A stretch of DNA of 64,000 nt from Mesorhizobium sp. (GCA_004017275.1 SAKE01000022.1:23934-87933); one strand, 5' to 3'; positions 43,360 through 52,917 are shown, numbered from the stretch's first letter. Notes: a model not told the origin generated them from the sequence alone. Numbers and translations are program-made.

Positions 43360-44883
43360 TTACCGCCGTCGCGCCGCAACCGCCGCCGTCGGCAGAGCGG
43401 GCAATTCCTCCATCACCCGGCTCAGCGGGAAGATGGCGATCGCCTCGGTCCCTTCGCGCAGCTTGGAATGAAGTTCGAACTCGCCGCCATGCATGGCAAG
43501 CAGCCCTTGCACGATCGGCAAGCCAAGCCCGGTGCCTTGCTCGGCGCTCTTGATGGCGATCGAGCCCTGGCCGAAGGCTGAGAGCACCACCGGGATCTCG
43601 TCTTCCGGTATGCCCGGGCCATTGTCCTTGATCGAAATGTATTGTCCGCCGCCCGCCGTCCAGCCGACGCGGACACGGATTTCGCCGCCGGTGGCGGTGA
43701 ATTTTATCGCATTCGACAGAAGGTTGAGCGTGATCTGCCGCACCGCCCGCTCGTCGGCGAACAGGCGCGGCAGCTCGTGCTCGAAATCCTGGACGACGCG
43801 GATATCCTTGTTGCGCGCCCTCAGCTCCATCATGTGGCAGCAGTCCTCGACGATGCCGAGTATCATCACCGGTTCCTCATTGAGCTGGTAGCGGCCAGCC
43901 TCAATGCGCGACAGGTCGAGGATCTCGTTGATCAGGTCGAGCAGATGCTGGCCGGATTCGTGCACGTCATGGGCGTAGTCGCGATAGGTGGGATTGCTCA
44001 TCGGCCCAAGCACCTCGTTCGACATCACCTCTGAAAAACCGAGAATGGCGTTGAGCGGCGTGCGCAATTCGTGGCTCATCGACGCAAGGAACCGCGATTT
44101 CGCCAGATTGGCATCTTCCGCCCGCCGCCGCGCCTCGTCCGACATCGATTTCGCCGTCTCCAGTTCGGCGATCAGTGCATCCTTTTCGGAGCGGAACGAC
44201 AACATCATCAGGGACGAGTGATTGAGCTGACGGGCGACATAGGCGAAGAAGGGCAGCGACACGACCAGCAGCCCGGCCATGATCGCCTCGACCGGCATCC
44301 ACAGCTCCAACCCGATATAGGCGTATAGCGCCACCGGAACGGCAAACGTCGCCAACAGCGCCCCGCGCAGCGACGAGGTCATCACCGCGGTCGCCGCCAT
44401 GGCAAACAGCAGTACCACGGCCTTGACGATTTGGAACTGATCGACCTCGCAGGCGCCGCAGCCGAGCCGAACGAACCAGGCCCAGCCGAGACCGCAAAGG
44501 AAATGGCCGATCAGGAATTCCCTTCGCGTTTGCAAAGGGTTGAGGTCGGAAGCTTCAGTCCGCTCGATGCGCCGCGCCATGAAGGCGACGATGGTGTAGC
44601 AGGCCAGCGTGAACAGTGCCCAGAGCCCGATCTCGTTGCCGGTGCCGGCCAGCCGGCCGGCTGCCGCGATCGCCAGCACGAGAAGCGGGATGGCGATGGC
44701 GCCACTGGTCATGGCGCGGGCGTGGAGCTTCAGCAGTTCGCGATCGAAATCGGGATTGCCGGCCTGCTGCGAAAGACGATCGCGCGTCTTGCGCACCGCG
44801 CGTGCCACATCGCTGTTGCGATGAGGTTTCCTGCGGTCCACAATGAACTTGTCCGCTGTGTTCGAGCGTTGCAAGGGCATCAA
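43360..44883 (-). CDS. Membrane sensor histidine kinase (PleC/DivJ-like)
   Basis: 507 residues. About six N-terminal membrane helices in two clusters (residues ~60-110 and 130-220), a short coiled coil, HisKA with FLASMSHELRTPLNAILGFS (phospho-accepting His), then HATPase: LNLLSNAIKFT (N box), DNGPGIPEDE, and GLGLPIVQGLLAMHGG (G2 box). The segment YRDYAHDVHESGQHLLDLIN is frequent in alphaproteobacterial PleC/DivJ/PdhS-type kinases. No receiver gene adjacent. Ligand and partner unknown. Confidence 0.88.
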   Translation of the reverse strand: MMPLQRSNTADKFIVDRRKPHRNSDVARAVRKTRDRLSQQAGNPDFDRELLKLHARAMTSGAIAIPLLVLAIAAAGRLAGTGNEIGLWALFTLACYTIVAFMARRIERTEASDLNPLQTRREFLIGHFLCGLGWAWFVRLGCGACEVDQFQIVKAVVLLFAMAATAVMTSSLRGALLATFAVPVALYAYIGLELWMPVEAIMAGLLVVSLPFFAYVARQLNHSSLMMLSFRSEKDALIAELETAKSMSDEARRRAEDANLAKSRFLASMSHELRTPLNAILGFSEVMSNEVLGPMSNPTYRDYAHDVHESGQHLLDLINEILDLSRIEAGRYQLNEEPVMILGIVEDCCHMMELRARNKDIRVVQDFEHELPRLFADERAVRQITLNLLSNAIKFTATGGEIRVRVGWTAGGGQYISIKDNGPGIPEDEIPVVLSAFGQGSIAIKSAEQGTGLGLPIVQGLLAMHGGEFELHSKLREGTEAIAIFPLSRVMEELPALPTAAVAARRR

Positions 44884-44955
44884 AACTTCAATTTATGCGA
44901 GCAGCGGTTTCCAAGTGTTAAGCTACGTTCGAATGATTAACCAACCGTTTGCCAT

Positions 44956-45594
44956 ATGAGCCGTTCGTGGTCGCCAAGGCGGCGCCGGCCATACGTCGCG
45001 CCACCCCGAAGCCTGTGGCGCCGGCTGGTGGATTACGGGCTTGCGGTCATCATTCTCGGGTTGCTGATCTTGCTGGCGGCCCGCCTCGACCGGGTCGAGA
45101 CACGCAAGACGCAGGGCACAGCCATCGTCAACGATGGCGATTCCATCACGCTTGGCACAGAGCGCATCCGCATGCGCGGCATCGATGCTCCGGAATATAC
45201 GCAGACCTGCCGCAGGAACGGCGCCGACTATCCCTGCGGCACGCTAGCGCGTCAGTCGCTCGTTCGCCTGGTCGCCGGCAAGCCCGTCTCCTGTGCCGGC
45301 TGGCAGCGTGATCGCTACGGCCGGCTGCTTGGCGACTGCACCGCCGGCGGCAAGGATCTCAACCGGGCGCAGGTCGAGTCGGGCTGGGCGGTAGCCTTTG
45401 GCGACTTCGAGAGCGAAGAAGCCACGGCGCGTGCCGGAAAGGCCGGCATCTGGGCGGGTACGTTCGACCAGCCGCAGGACTGGCGCGACAGCCATCACGG
45501 CGAAGTCGTCGAGAGAAAGCACGGCACGCTAGCGTCGATCGGCGATGCCGTGCGCGAGATTTTTCGCTTCTGGCGAAGCGCATCCTGTGATTGA
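44956..45594 (+). CDS. Membrane-anchored thermonuclease (SNase-like) protein
   Basis: 212 residues. One N-terminal membrane helix (about 27-45, LAVIILGLLILLAARL), then an SNase fold: IVNDGDSITLGTERIRMRGIDAPE with the Asp and Arg of the active site, and QRDRYGRLLGDC. The domain lies outside the cytoplasmic membrane. Starts 72 bases after the divergent histidine kinase. Confidence 0.85.
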   Translation: MSRSWSPRRRRPYVAPPRSLWRRLVDYGLAVIILGLLILLAARLDRVETRKTQGTAIVNDGDSITLGTERIRMRGIDAPEYTQTCRRNGADYPCGTLARQSLVRLVAGKPVSCAGWQRDRYGRLLGDCTAGGKDLNRAQVESGWAVAFGDFESEEATARAGKAGIWAGTFDQPQDWRDSHHGEVVERKHGTLASIGDAVREIFRFWRSASCD

Positions 45595-45612
45595 ACCGCG
45601 AACGAACGGAGG

Positions 45613-46230
45613 ATGGAGATGAAGCTCTTCGACGGTGGCCGGGCGCCCAACCCACGGCGGGTCCGCGTTTTCCTGGCGGAAAAAGGCATCGAGGTTCCGC
45701 AGGTGGCCATCGACATGGGGGCGCTGGAACACAGACAACAGGCGGTCAGCTCGCGCAATCCCTTGCAACGTCTGCCGGTGCTGGAGCTCGACGACGGCAC
45801 CATCATCACCGAATCCGTCGCCATCTGCCGCTATTTCGAGGAACTGCATCCGGAGCCCGCTTTGTTCGGACGCGGCGCACTCGGCAAGGCGCAGGTCGAG
45901 ATGTGGCAGAGACGGATGGAATTCAATCTGCTCAGCTGCGTCACGCAGGCCTTCCGTCACATCCATCCGGCGATGAAGGAATGGGAAATCCCGCAGATCC
46001 CCGAATGGGGCGAGGCCAACAAGCCGAAGGCCGTGGCGTTCCTCCGGCTGCTGGACGGTGAGCTCGGCAGCCGCGAGTTCATCGCCGGCGACAGCTATTC
46101 GATCGCCGACATCACCGGCCTGATCGCCGTCGACTTCATGAAGCCGGCGCGCATCAAGGTGCCGGATGACTGCGCGAATGTGTTGCGCTGGCACCAGGCG
46201 GTCTCCAGCCGGCCAAGCGCATCAGCCTGA
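45613..46230 (+). CDS. Glutathione S-transferase family protein
   Basis: 205 residues. N-terminal thioredoxin-like domain (MKLFDGGRAPNPRRVRVFLAEKG, RLPVLELDDGTIITESVAICRYF with the conserved cis-Pro and Glu-Ser glutathione-binding pair), C-terminal helical domain with YSIADITGLIAVDF. Conjugation or reduction of small electrophiles. Starts 18 bases after the SNase gene, ends 2 bases before the UDG-like gene. Confidence 0.9.
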   Translation: MEMKLFDGGRAPNPRRVRVFLAEKGIEVPQVAIDMGALEHRQQAVSSRNPLQRLPVLELDDGTIITESVAICRYFEELHPEPALFGRGALGKAQVEMWQRRMEFNLLSCVTQAFRHIHPAMKEWEIPQIPEWGEANKPKAVAFLRLLDGELGSREFIAGDSYSIADITGLIAVDFMKPARIKVPDDCANVLRWHQAVSSRPSASA

Positions 46231-46232
46231 GA

Positions 46233-46850
46233 ATGACTGCCGAACTCGAACGCTTCACCGCCACGGTCCGCGCTTGCCGCATCTGCGTGGAAAACCCGGT
46301 CGGCAAGTCGTTGCCGCATGAGCCGCGACCAGTGCTGCGACCCTCGTCCAGCGCTCGTATCCTGATCGCCAGCCAGGCACCGGGCACTAAGGTGCATCTA
46401 TCGGGCATGCCGTTCACCGATGCCTCCGGCGACCGCTTGCGCGGTTGGCTTGATGTGACGAGCGACGAATTCTACGACATCGAAAAATTCGCCATCGTGC
46501 CGATGGGCTTCTGCTTTCCCGGCCAGGATGCCAAGGGCGGGGACCTGCCGCCGAGGCGCGAATGCGCGCCGGCCTGGCGCGCGCCCTTGATGGCCTTGAT
46601 GCCGCGGATCGATCTGGTGCTGACGATCGGCATCTACGCGCAGTCCTGGCACATGGGTGCCGCGCGCCGGCCCTCGCTGACGGAAACGGTGATGGACTGG
46701 CGCTCCATCTGGGAGAATTCAGTCGGTCCGAAAGTGCTGCCGTTGCCGCATCCGTCATGGCGCAACACCGGCTGGCTGAAGAAGAATCCATGGTTTGAAA
46801 TGGATTTGCTGCCATTCCTGAGATCGGAAATCCGCTATCGCCTCAATTGA
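46233..46850 (+). CDS. Uracil-DNA glycosylase family protein
   Basis: 205 residues. Starts with a Cys-pair segment CRICVENPVG, then ILIASQAPGTKVHLSGMPF (the water-activating loop region of UDG superfamily), and LPLPHPSWRNTGW (the HPS minor-groove loop). This family is common in alphaproteobacteria and is not the standard Ung; the glycosylase activity itself is unproven. Confidence 0.85.
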   Translation: MTAELERFTATVRACRICVENPVGKSLPHEPRPVLRPSSSARILIASQAPGTKVHLSGMPFTDASGDRLRGWLDVTSDEFYDIEKFAIVPMGFCFPGQDAKGGDLPPRRECAPAWRAPLMALMPRIDLVLTIGIYAQSWHMGAARRPSLTETVMDWRSIWENSVGPKVLPLPHPSWRNTGWLKKNPWFEMDLLPFLRSEIRYRLN

Positions 46851-46958
46851 CGTTTCAGCAAGAAATCACTCGCTTTTCGATCGATTGGCAGAATTTCTTT
46901 CTTGTTAAAGGCTCTGATAAGGCCGAATATAGCCAATCTATTCCCCGAGGGAGCCAAC

Positions 46959-47450
46959 ATGGACCGCCTTGATAGAAAAATTCTCCGCCTCTTGCAGGAG
47001 GACGCGACACTCGCGGTCGCCGATGTCGCCAAGAAAGTCGGGCTGTCGACGACGCCTTGCTGGCGGCGCATCCAGAAGCTCGAGGAGGAGGGCGTCATCA
47101 AGAGGCGCGTCGCCATTCTCGACCATGAAAAGGTCAATGTGCGCGTCACCGTCTTCGTGTCGATCCGCACCAATTCGCACAGCCATGAATGGCTGCGGCG
47201 TTTCTCGGAAGTCATCCAGGAGTTTCCCGAGGTGGTCGAGTTCTACCGCATGAGCGGCGACGTTGACTATCTGCTGCGCGTCGTGGTGCCCGACATCGCC
47301 GCCTACGACGCCTTCTACAAGCGGCTGATCGCCAAGATCGAGATTCGCGACGTGTCGTCGTCCTTCGCCATGGAGCAGATCAAGTACACGACCGAAATCC
47401 CGCTCGACTACATGGTGCTGGACAAGGAATCGGGAGCCAACGCTGCCTGA
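46959..47450 (+). CDS. Lrp/AsnC-family transcriptional regulator
   Basis: 163 residues from ATG 46959 (GAGGGAG 5 bases upstream). Winged HTH: DRKILRLLQEDATLAVADVA, VGLSTTPCWRRIQKLEEEGV, then an RAM ligand domain with EFYRMSGDVDYLLRVVVPD. Amino acid-responsive regulator; target unknown. Confidence 0.92.
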   Translation: MDRLDRKILRLLQEDATLAVADVAKKVGLSTTPCWRRIQKLEEEGVIKRRVAILDHEKVNVRVTVFVSIRTNSHSHEWLRRFSEVIQEFPEVVEFYRMSGDVDYLLRVVVPDIAAYDAFYKRLIAKIEIRDVSSSFAMEQIKYTTEIPLDYMVLDKESGANAA

Positions 47451-47471
47451 GCTTGCACAAAGTTCTCCCGC

Positions 47472-48041
47472 TTAGTTCTTCTTTTTGTTGAGGAAACTCC
47501 AGGGCGAATTGACCGGCAGCGTAATGGTGTCCGGCACGCTGCCGACAGCGACCACGTCTGCCTTGCGCACGCTGTAGCCTGACTGGATGACGCTGACGCC
47601 ATCGAGGATGAACAGCTGGCTCTTCTCCATGTCCGGCTTCAGCGCCCCGGTGACCGCGACCGGCTGATAAGCCTCGGACATCTTGTAGGGGTGAGCCGGC
47701 GTGACCAGGACGATCTGGTTGGGCGGCGGCGTCGGCATGTGGCTGCACGCACCCGTCCACGGCACCAGCAGGAACTGATAGACGAGATCACCGTCGCGAT
47801 CGATCGGCAATGCATAGCCGGCCAACTGAATGCTCTTGTCCTGCAAGTTGAGGGACAGCGTCTCGCCATGATCGGGCAATTTTGCCGCGATCATCGGCAG
47901 GCCGACGTTTTCGGCGGCAGCCTGTGCCGCGGGGCGCAGATCCTTCCAGAATATATGCGCGGTCTCGGCTGAGACGCCGGCGGCAGTAGACACAAACAAC
48001 GCGGCTGCGAGCGCTAAGGTTGATCTTACATGGTTGCTCAT
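47472..48041 (-). CDS. DUF3299 periplasmic protein
   Basis: 189 residues from ATG 48041 (AAAGGACG upstream). Signal peptide about residues 1-26 (STLALAAALFVSTAAGVSAE). Core KSIQLAGYALPIDRDGDLVYQFLLVPWTGACSHMPTPPPNQ is the DUF3299 signature with a conserved Cys-His. Exported; metal-related roles have been suggested for relatives, but function is not known. Confidence 0.85.
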   Translation of the reverse strand: MSNHVRSTLALAAALFVSTAAGVSAETAHIFWKDLRPAAQAAAENVGLPMIAAKLPDHGETLSLNLQDKSIQLAGYALPIDRDGDLVYQFLLVPWTGACSHMPTPPPNQIVLVTPAHPYKMSEAYQPVAVTGALKPDMEKSQLFILDGVSVIQSGYSVRKADVVAVGSVPDTITLPVNSPWSFLNKKKN

Positions 48042-48154
48042 TGGCCGCGTCCTTTGAATTTGGAGTAAAGACGCCGCTGCCAATGACGTCAACGATCGAG
48101 CCGCATCACATGTCGGCGAGAACCAGCCATGCCCGAAAGCGGATTTCCGCTCCG

Positions 48155-48859
48155 TCAGCCTTTCCTGGCGGCGATCCGCGCGAGCGTCTTGGCATTGGTC
48201 AGCTCCCTCACTGCATCCTTACCGATCCAGCGCGCCGTCCTATCGGCCGACTGCGCCAGTCGTTCGGCGACAGAAAGGGCGGCATCGTGCATATCCATCG
48301 ATCGTTTGCCGATCGATCGAAGCGCCCAGTTCACGGCTTTCTTCACGAAATTGCGGCTGTCGGTGGCATGCGCTTCGATGATCGGCAGGAAGGCGAGGAA
48401 GGTCGCCTCCGGCTCCTTCTTCCGGTGAACGACAGACCAGGCCATCATGGCAAAGGCCGTGCGTCGAACGAATTCCCGCTCGTCGGCCGCGAATTCGGCG
48501 ATCAGTTCTTTCCAGGCGTCGGTATCGACAAAGAGATCCGAGACGCCATCGACGATGTCCCAGGAGTCGAAGCTGGCCGCCCATCTTCTTGCATCTTCAA
48601 CAGAAAACCGCTGCGGGTCAGCCGTGACGGAAGCGATGAATTGCGCCTCCATGATGCCGGTGCCCCACAGCTCGAAGGCGCGCTCGTGGTTGCGTTTGAT
48701 CGTCCGCGCTATCTGCCGCTGCACGCCGTGCGAAATCCCAAGTGCACGGTCGATCTTGATGCCGTAGCGCAACATGCCGAGGCGGTTCTCCTGCGAGCCG
48801 ATGGCGCGCAGATGGGCGACAATTTCTCCGGCACTGGATTGAGGCGAGAGCGCTGCCAC
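48155..48859 (-). CDS. AlkD-like DNA alkylation repair protein
   Basis: 234 residues, all-helical HEAT-like repeats: LWGTGIMEAQFIASV, WAASFDSWDIVDGVSDLF, REFVRRTAFAMMAWSVVH, and NFVKKAVNWALRSIGKR. This matches the AlkD fold that excises N3/N7-alkylated bases without base flipping. Ends the same-strand group that includes the oxidoreductase gene 10 bases upstream. Confidence 0.85.
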   Translation of the reverse strand: MAALSPQSSAGEIVAHLRAIGSQENRLGMLRYGIKIDRALGISHGVQRQIARTIKRNHERAFELWGTGIMEAQFIASVTADPQRFSVEDARRWAASFDSWDIVDGVSDLFVDTDAWKELIAEFAADEREFVRRTAFAMMAWSVVHRKKEPEATFLAFLPIIEAHATDSRNFVKKAVNWALRSIGKRSMDMHDAALSVAERLAQSADRTARWIGKDAVRELTNAKTLARIAARKG

Positions 48860-48868
48860 CGCAGAAAC

Positions 48869-49738
48869 CTATTTTTCGAGACGCGCCAGCAGCGAAGACG
48901 TGTCCCAACGCTTACCGCCCATCGCCTGCACATCCTTGTAGAACTGGTCGACAAGTGCTGTCACCGGCAATTTGGCGCCATTGCGATCGGCCTCAGCCAG
49001 GCAGATGCCGAGATCTTTGCGCATCCAGTCGACAGCGAAGCCGAAATCATATTTGCCGGCATTCATCGTCTTGTGGCGGTTCTCCATCTGCCAGGAACCG
49101 GCGGCGCCCTTGGAAATCACCTCGATCACCTTCTCGATGTCGAGCCCGGCCTTCTTGCCGAAATGGATGCCTTCGGCCAGGCCCTGGACGAGGCCGGCGA
49201 TGGTGATCTGGTTGATCATCTTGGTGAGCTGGCCAGCACCTGCGGAACCCATCAGGCCGACCATGCGGGCAAAAGCGTCGATGACGGGCCTGGCCCTGTC
49301 GAAAGCGTCCTGCTCACCGCCGACCATGACGGTCAGCACGCCGTTTTCGGCGCCTGCCTGCCCACCGGAGACGGGCGCATCGAGAAATGAAAACCCGCCG
49401 GCCTTCGCCGCCGCCGCCAGCTCGCGTGCGACCTCGGCCGAGGCCGTGGTGTTGTCGATGAAGACCGAACCCTTCTTCATCGATTTGAAGGCGCCCTCCG
49501 GACCCGTCGTCACAGATCGCAAATCGTCGTCATTGCCGACACAGGAGAAGACAAAATCCTTGCCCTTGACGGCCTCCGCCGGCGTCGCGGCGAGACTGCC
49601 GCCATGCTGGCCAACCCATTGCTCCGCCTTGGCCTTGGTGCGGTTGTAGACGGTGACGTCATGGCCGCCCTTGTTCTTCAAATGCCCGGCCATCGGATAG
49701 CCCATCACGCCAAGACCGAGAAATGCAACAGATGCCAT
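48869..49738 (-). CDS. NAD(P)-dependent beta-hydroxyacid dehydrogenase
   Basis: 289 residues from ATG 49738. 3-hydroxyisobutyrate dehydrogenase family: N-terminal Rossmann AFLGLGVMGYPMAGHL, DAPVSGGQAGAENG substrate loop, and GAGQLTKMINQ with the catalytic Lys. Substrate could be 3-hydroxyisobutyrate, tartronate semialdehyde or a related compound. Confidence 0.9.
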   Translation of the reverse strand: MASVAFLGLGVMGYPMAGHLKNKGGHDVTVYNRTKAKAEQWVGQHGGSLAATPAEAVKGKDFVFSCVGNDDDLRSVTTGPEGAFKSMKKGSVFIDNTTASAEVARELAAAAKAGGFSFLDAPVSGGQAGAENGVLTVMVGGEQDAFDRARPVIDAFARMVGLMGSAGAGQLTKMINQITIAGLVQGLAEGIHFGKKAGLDIEKVIEVISKGAAGSWQMENRHKTMNAGKYDFGFAVDWMRKDLGICLAEADRNGAKLPVTALVDQFYKDVQAMGGKRWDTSSLLARLEK

Positions 49739-49846
49739 GAGCTTGCCCTTCAGAAACGGAATTTGCTGCGAGACCTCTAGGCTCTGCGCGCAATTCGTCA
49801 AGACGCGTGCGGCCGGATCGACTGGTGCAGCCGAATTGAAAAATGG

Positions 49847-50668
49847 TCAACGTTTTAGGTGAATGGTGATCCGGCGCTCGATCCATTCGACGCCATGGCG
49901 CAGGATCTCGACCATCACCAGATAGACGAGGGCGGCCCAGATATAGGCCTGGATGTCGAACGAGTTGGCGAAGGCAAGCTTTGCATTGCCCATCAGATCA
50001 TAGACCGTGATGATGGCGACGATCGCGGATGCCTTGACCATCAGGATCAGTTCGTTGCCATAGGGCCGCAAGGCGACAATCAAGGCCTGCGGCAGGATGA
50101 TCTTGCGCAAGGTCTGCAATTTGTGCAGGCCAAGCGAGGCCGCTCCTTCCCATTGCCCTCTTGGCACGCTCTCGATGGCGCCGCGCAGGATTTCGGCCTG
50201 ATAGGCGGCGGTGTTGAGCGCAAAGGCAAAGACGCCGCAATTGAACGCGTCCTTGAAAAAATCCCAGAGGCCGACCGATTGGAGCTCGACCCGGAACGAG
50301 CCCAATCCGTAATAGACCAGATAGGTTTGGACCAGCAGCGGCGTGCCGCGGAAGAAATAGACGTAGCAATAGGCGAGGCCGGACAGGATACGGTTGCTGG
50401 ACATGCGCCCATAGGCGACAGGCACCGACAGGATCGCACCGAGCACCATCGAAATGGAAACCAGCGCCAGCGTTACCCCAAGCCCGCGCAGATAGGCCGG
50501 CGCATATCTGGCGAAGAAGTCGGCATTCCAGGCAAGGACCAAATAGCTGACGATGCCGAGGCCGAATAAAATCCACAGGCAGACCAGCGCATAGCCGGCG
50601 ATCCGCCTGCGCGGCCAACCCCGCGCCTGTGGCGGGGGCCGTTCGACCATCGTAGCTGTGGTGCTCAT
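49847..50668 (-). CDS. Polar amino acid ABC transporter permease
   Basis: 273 residues, HisM/ArtM type with several membrane helices and the coupling loop EGAASLGLHKLQTLRKIILPQALIVALRP. Overlaps the upstream permease by 4 bases. Together with that gene and the binding protein at 51465-52250 it makes an arginine/octopine-type uptake system; no ATPase is encoded in the operon. Confidence 0.9.
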   Translation of the reverse strand: MSTTATMVERPPPQARGWPRRRIAGYALVCLWILFGLGIVSYLVLAWNADFFARYAPAYLRGLGVTLALVSISMVLGAILSVPVAYGRMSSNRILSGLAYCYVYFFRGTPLLVQTYLVYYGLGSFRVELQSVGLWDFFKDAFNCGVFAFALNTAAYQAEILRGAIESVPRGQWEGAASLGLHKLQTLRKIILPQALIVALRPYGNELILMVKASAIVAIITVYDLMGNAKLAFANSFDIQAYIWAALVYLVMVEILRHGVEWIERRITIHLKR

Positions 50669-51384
50669 CGTTGGGCCTCCCGCCGGCCAAGCGAACGCAG
50701 AATCGCACCGCTTGCGAAGGACGACAAGACAGCCAGGGCAAGAAAGACCAGTGCCGCCACACCATAGAAAAGGAATGCGTGCTTGGTGACGCGGGCAGCG
50801 GTGTAGGCATTGCGCAATGTCTCCGCGAGACCAACGACCGACACCAGCGAGGTGTCCTTGAGCAGGCTGAGCCAGCAGTTCTCCAGGCCGGGAAACGCGA
50901 TGCGCAGCAGCTGCGGCACGATCACCTTGCGCATGGTCAGCCAGTTGGAAAGACCGATGGCATAGCCACCCTCATACTGGCCTTTCGGAATGGCGCGGAA
51001 GGCCGAAAGGAAAACCTCGCTGGCATAGGACGAGAAGATCAGCGCAAGCACGATCATGCCAGCGACGAAGCTGTTGACGTCGATGGTGGCGTCCGGCCGG
51101 AAATATCGGACAAGATGCTGCAGCAGGATCGGCATGCCGAAGAAGAACAGGAAAAGCGTCACCAGCTCCGGCAGGCCGCGAAAGACCGTGGTGTAGATGT
51201 TGGCGGCGAGGCGCAGCGAGGGTTCTTCGGACTGTTTGGCGAGTGCAATGAAAAAGCCGATCGTCAAGCCAATGGGCAGCGTGGCAAGCGCAAGCGCAAC
51301 GGTGATCAGCGCTCCATAAGCGATATCGTCAAGCCAGCCTTCGGGTCCCCAACTGAGAAGTGTCCATATGCTTTGGGCTGGCAT
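50665..51384 (-). CDS. Polar amino acid ABC transporter permease
   Basis: 239 residues, HisQ/ArtQ type; EGGYAIGLSNWLTMRKVIVPQLLRIAFPG is the coupling loop. Its stop overlaps the next permease start (ATGA). Separated from the binding protein gene by a strong hairpin. Confidence 0.9.
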   Translation of the reverse strand: MPAQSIWTLLSWGPEGWLDDIAYGALITVALALATLPIGLTIGFFIALAKQSEEPSLRLAANIYTTVFRGLPELVTLFLFFFGMPILLQHLVRYFRPDATIDVNSFVAGMIVLALIFSSYASEVFLSAFRAIPKGQYEGGYAIGLSNWLTMRKVIVPQLLRIAFPGLENCWLSLLKDTSLVSVVGLAETLRNAYTAARVTKHAFLFYGVAALVFLALAVLSSFASGAILRSLGRREAQR

Positions 51385-51424
51385 TGACGGATCTTATCTC
51401 CACGGCGTTCCCGAAACGAATAGA

Positions 51425-51453
51425 AAGACGGCGGGGAAATTCCCCGCCGTCTT
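51425..51453 (-). terminator. Intercistronic hairpin between binding protein and permeases
   Basis: Perfect 14-bp inverted repeat AAGACGGCGGGGAA / TTCCCCGCCGTCTT with one base between, followed on the minus strand by TTTCTATT. Typical of partial terminators or RNA-stabilising hairpins behind a binding-protein gene that needs higher expression than its permeases. Confidence 0.6.
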
Positions 51454-51464
51454 GATCCTGTCTA

Positions 51465-52250
51465 TCAGGACTCGGCGCCGTAGACGTCGAACTTGAAGTA
51501 CTTGTCGTTGATTTCCTTGTATTTTCCATTGGCGCGGATGGCGTCGATGGCCGAGTTGAGCTTGTTAACAAGGTCGGTCTCGCCCTTGCGCACAGCAATG
51601 CCGGCGCCCGGCCCGAAGATCTCGACCGGTTGCGGCGACGGCTGACCGAGGATCTTGCAGCAGGCGCCATCAGGGGAATCCAGAAACTGCTGTAGCACGA
51701 CGATATCGTCCTCGATGGCGTCGAGACGACCATTGGCAAGATCTGCCTGCTCCTCGGGGCTGCTAGGATAGCCCTTGACGGTGCTGTCGGTGTAGGTCTT
51801 CGAGGCATAGTTGAAATGCGTGGTGGTGGTGGCGACGCCGATGGTCTTGCCGGCGAGATCTTCCTTGGTCACGCCCTTCAGCGTGCTGTCCTTCGGCACG
51901 GCGAGCGCCGACGGCGTGTTGTAGTATTTGTTCGAGAAGTCGACCTTCTCCTTCCGCTCCGCCGTGATCGACATCGAGGCGACGATGGCGTCGAACTTGC
52001 CGGCCTGGAGGGCGGGAATGATGCCGTCCCAATCCTGGGCGACGAAGGTGCACTTGACCTTCATCTCGTCGCAAAGCGCCTTGGCGATGTCGATGTCGAA
52101 GCCGACGAGTTGGCCATCGGCGGTGAGGTTATTGAAGGGCGGATAGGCGCCTTCGGTGCCGATCCTCAGGGTCTTTTCCTGGGCCTGGGCTACGCCGAGC
52201 GTCAGCAGCGCAGCCGATGCGGCAAGCGCGATACGCAGTGCAATACGCAT
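51465..52250 (-). CDS. Polar amino acid ABC transporter substrate-binding protein
   Basis: 261 residues from ATG 52250 (GAGGACT upstream). Signal peptide about 1-23 (IALRIALAASAALLTLGVAQAQ). HisJ-type domain: TLRIGTEGAYPPFNNLTADG, VGFDIDIAKALCDEMK, FVAQDWDGIIPALQAGKFDA, and MSITAERKEKVDFS. First gene of the leftward operon; a paralogue of the protein at 24142-24990. Confidence 0.93.
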   Translation of the reverse strand: MRIALRIALAASAALLTLGVAQAQEKTLRIGTEGAYPPFNNLTADGQLVGFDIDIAKALCDEMKVKCTFVAQDWDGIIPALQAGKFDAIVASMSITAERKEKVDFSNKYYNTPSALAVPKDSTLKGVTKEDLAGKTIGVATTTTHFNYASKTYTDSTVKGYPSSPEEQADLANGRLDAIEDDIVVLQQFLDSPDGACCKILGQPSPQPVEIFGPGAGIAVRKGETDLVNKLNSAIDAIRANGKYKEINDKYFKFDVYGAES

Positions 52251-52407
52251 GATAGTCCTCTCTTTATGGTCCCGGCCGTCGTTCCGAACGGCTCTGTGGG
52301 GCGGTGCTTTTGACCGCCCGCTGGCGCGATACTCCCACTCTTTCCAAGAAAAAAGCAACTGCAAAACCACAAAAATGGGCAAGGCTATTCTGCCGTTGCG
52401 TCAGCGC

Positions 52408-52917
52408 TCAAGCAACGAGCCCAGCGGCACGCTCGATGAAGTCGGCTATCGAATTTGCATCGTCGAGATCGAACACCGGCAGGTGCTCGCCCTCAACCCT
52501 GAAATCGGCGGCGACGGCGACGATGTTGGGATCGCCCGCCGAAAGCGGCGTGCGGTCCTTCGCTTCCAGCCGGCGAGTTTCGATCTTGCGGTGGGCCTCG
52601 CGCTTGTAACCCTCGACCAGCACCAGGTCGCAAGGCGCAAGCCGCGACAGGATAGCCTCCAATGTCGGCTCATCTTCGCCGCGTAGCTCATGCATCAATG
52701 CCCAGCGGACGCCGGAGACGATCGCAACTTCGGTGGCGCCGGCCTGGCGGTGGCGAAAACTGTCGGCACCCGGCTTGTCGATGTCGAAATCATGATGGGC
52801 GTGTTTCACCGTCGAGACTTTCCAGCCGCGCCGGACAAGTTCGGCGACCAGCTTTTCGGTCAATGTCGTCTTGCCGGAATTCTTCCAGCCGGTGATGCCG
52901 AAGACGCGTTTGTTCAT
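52408..52917 (-). CDS. mobB: Molybdopterin-guanine dinucleotide biosynthesis adaptor MobB
   Basis: 169 residues. P-loop GTP-binding protein: FGITGWKNSGKTTLTEKLVAEL, TVKHAHHDFDIDKPGADSFR, and LVEGYKREAHRKIE. Helps MobA attach GMP to molybdopterin. Start overlaps the mobA stop (ATGA). Confidence 0.93.
   Translation of the reverse strand: MNKRVFGITGWKNSGKTTLTEKLVAELVRRGWKVSTVKHAHHDFDIDKPGADSFRHRQAGATEVAIVSGVRWALMHELRGEDEPTLEAILSRLAPCDLVLVEGYKREAHRKIETRRLEAKDRTPLSAGDPNIVAVAADFRVEGEHLPVFDLDDANSIADFIERAAGLVA

Noticed and set aside
41922..43379. 485-codon open frame on the minus strand across cobT
   Set aside because: Only its last 77 codons are a real gene (DUF1289). The rest is antisense to cobT, a common artefact in GC-rich DNA.
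48020..49390. 456-codon plus-strand frame
   Set aside because: Lies antisense to the AlkD-like and dehydrogenase genes, which have clear family motifs.
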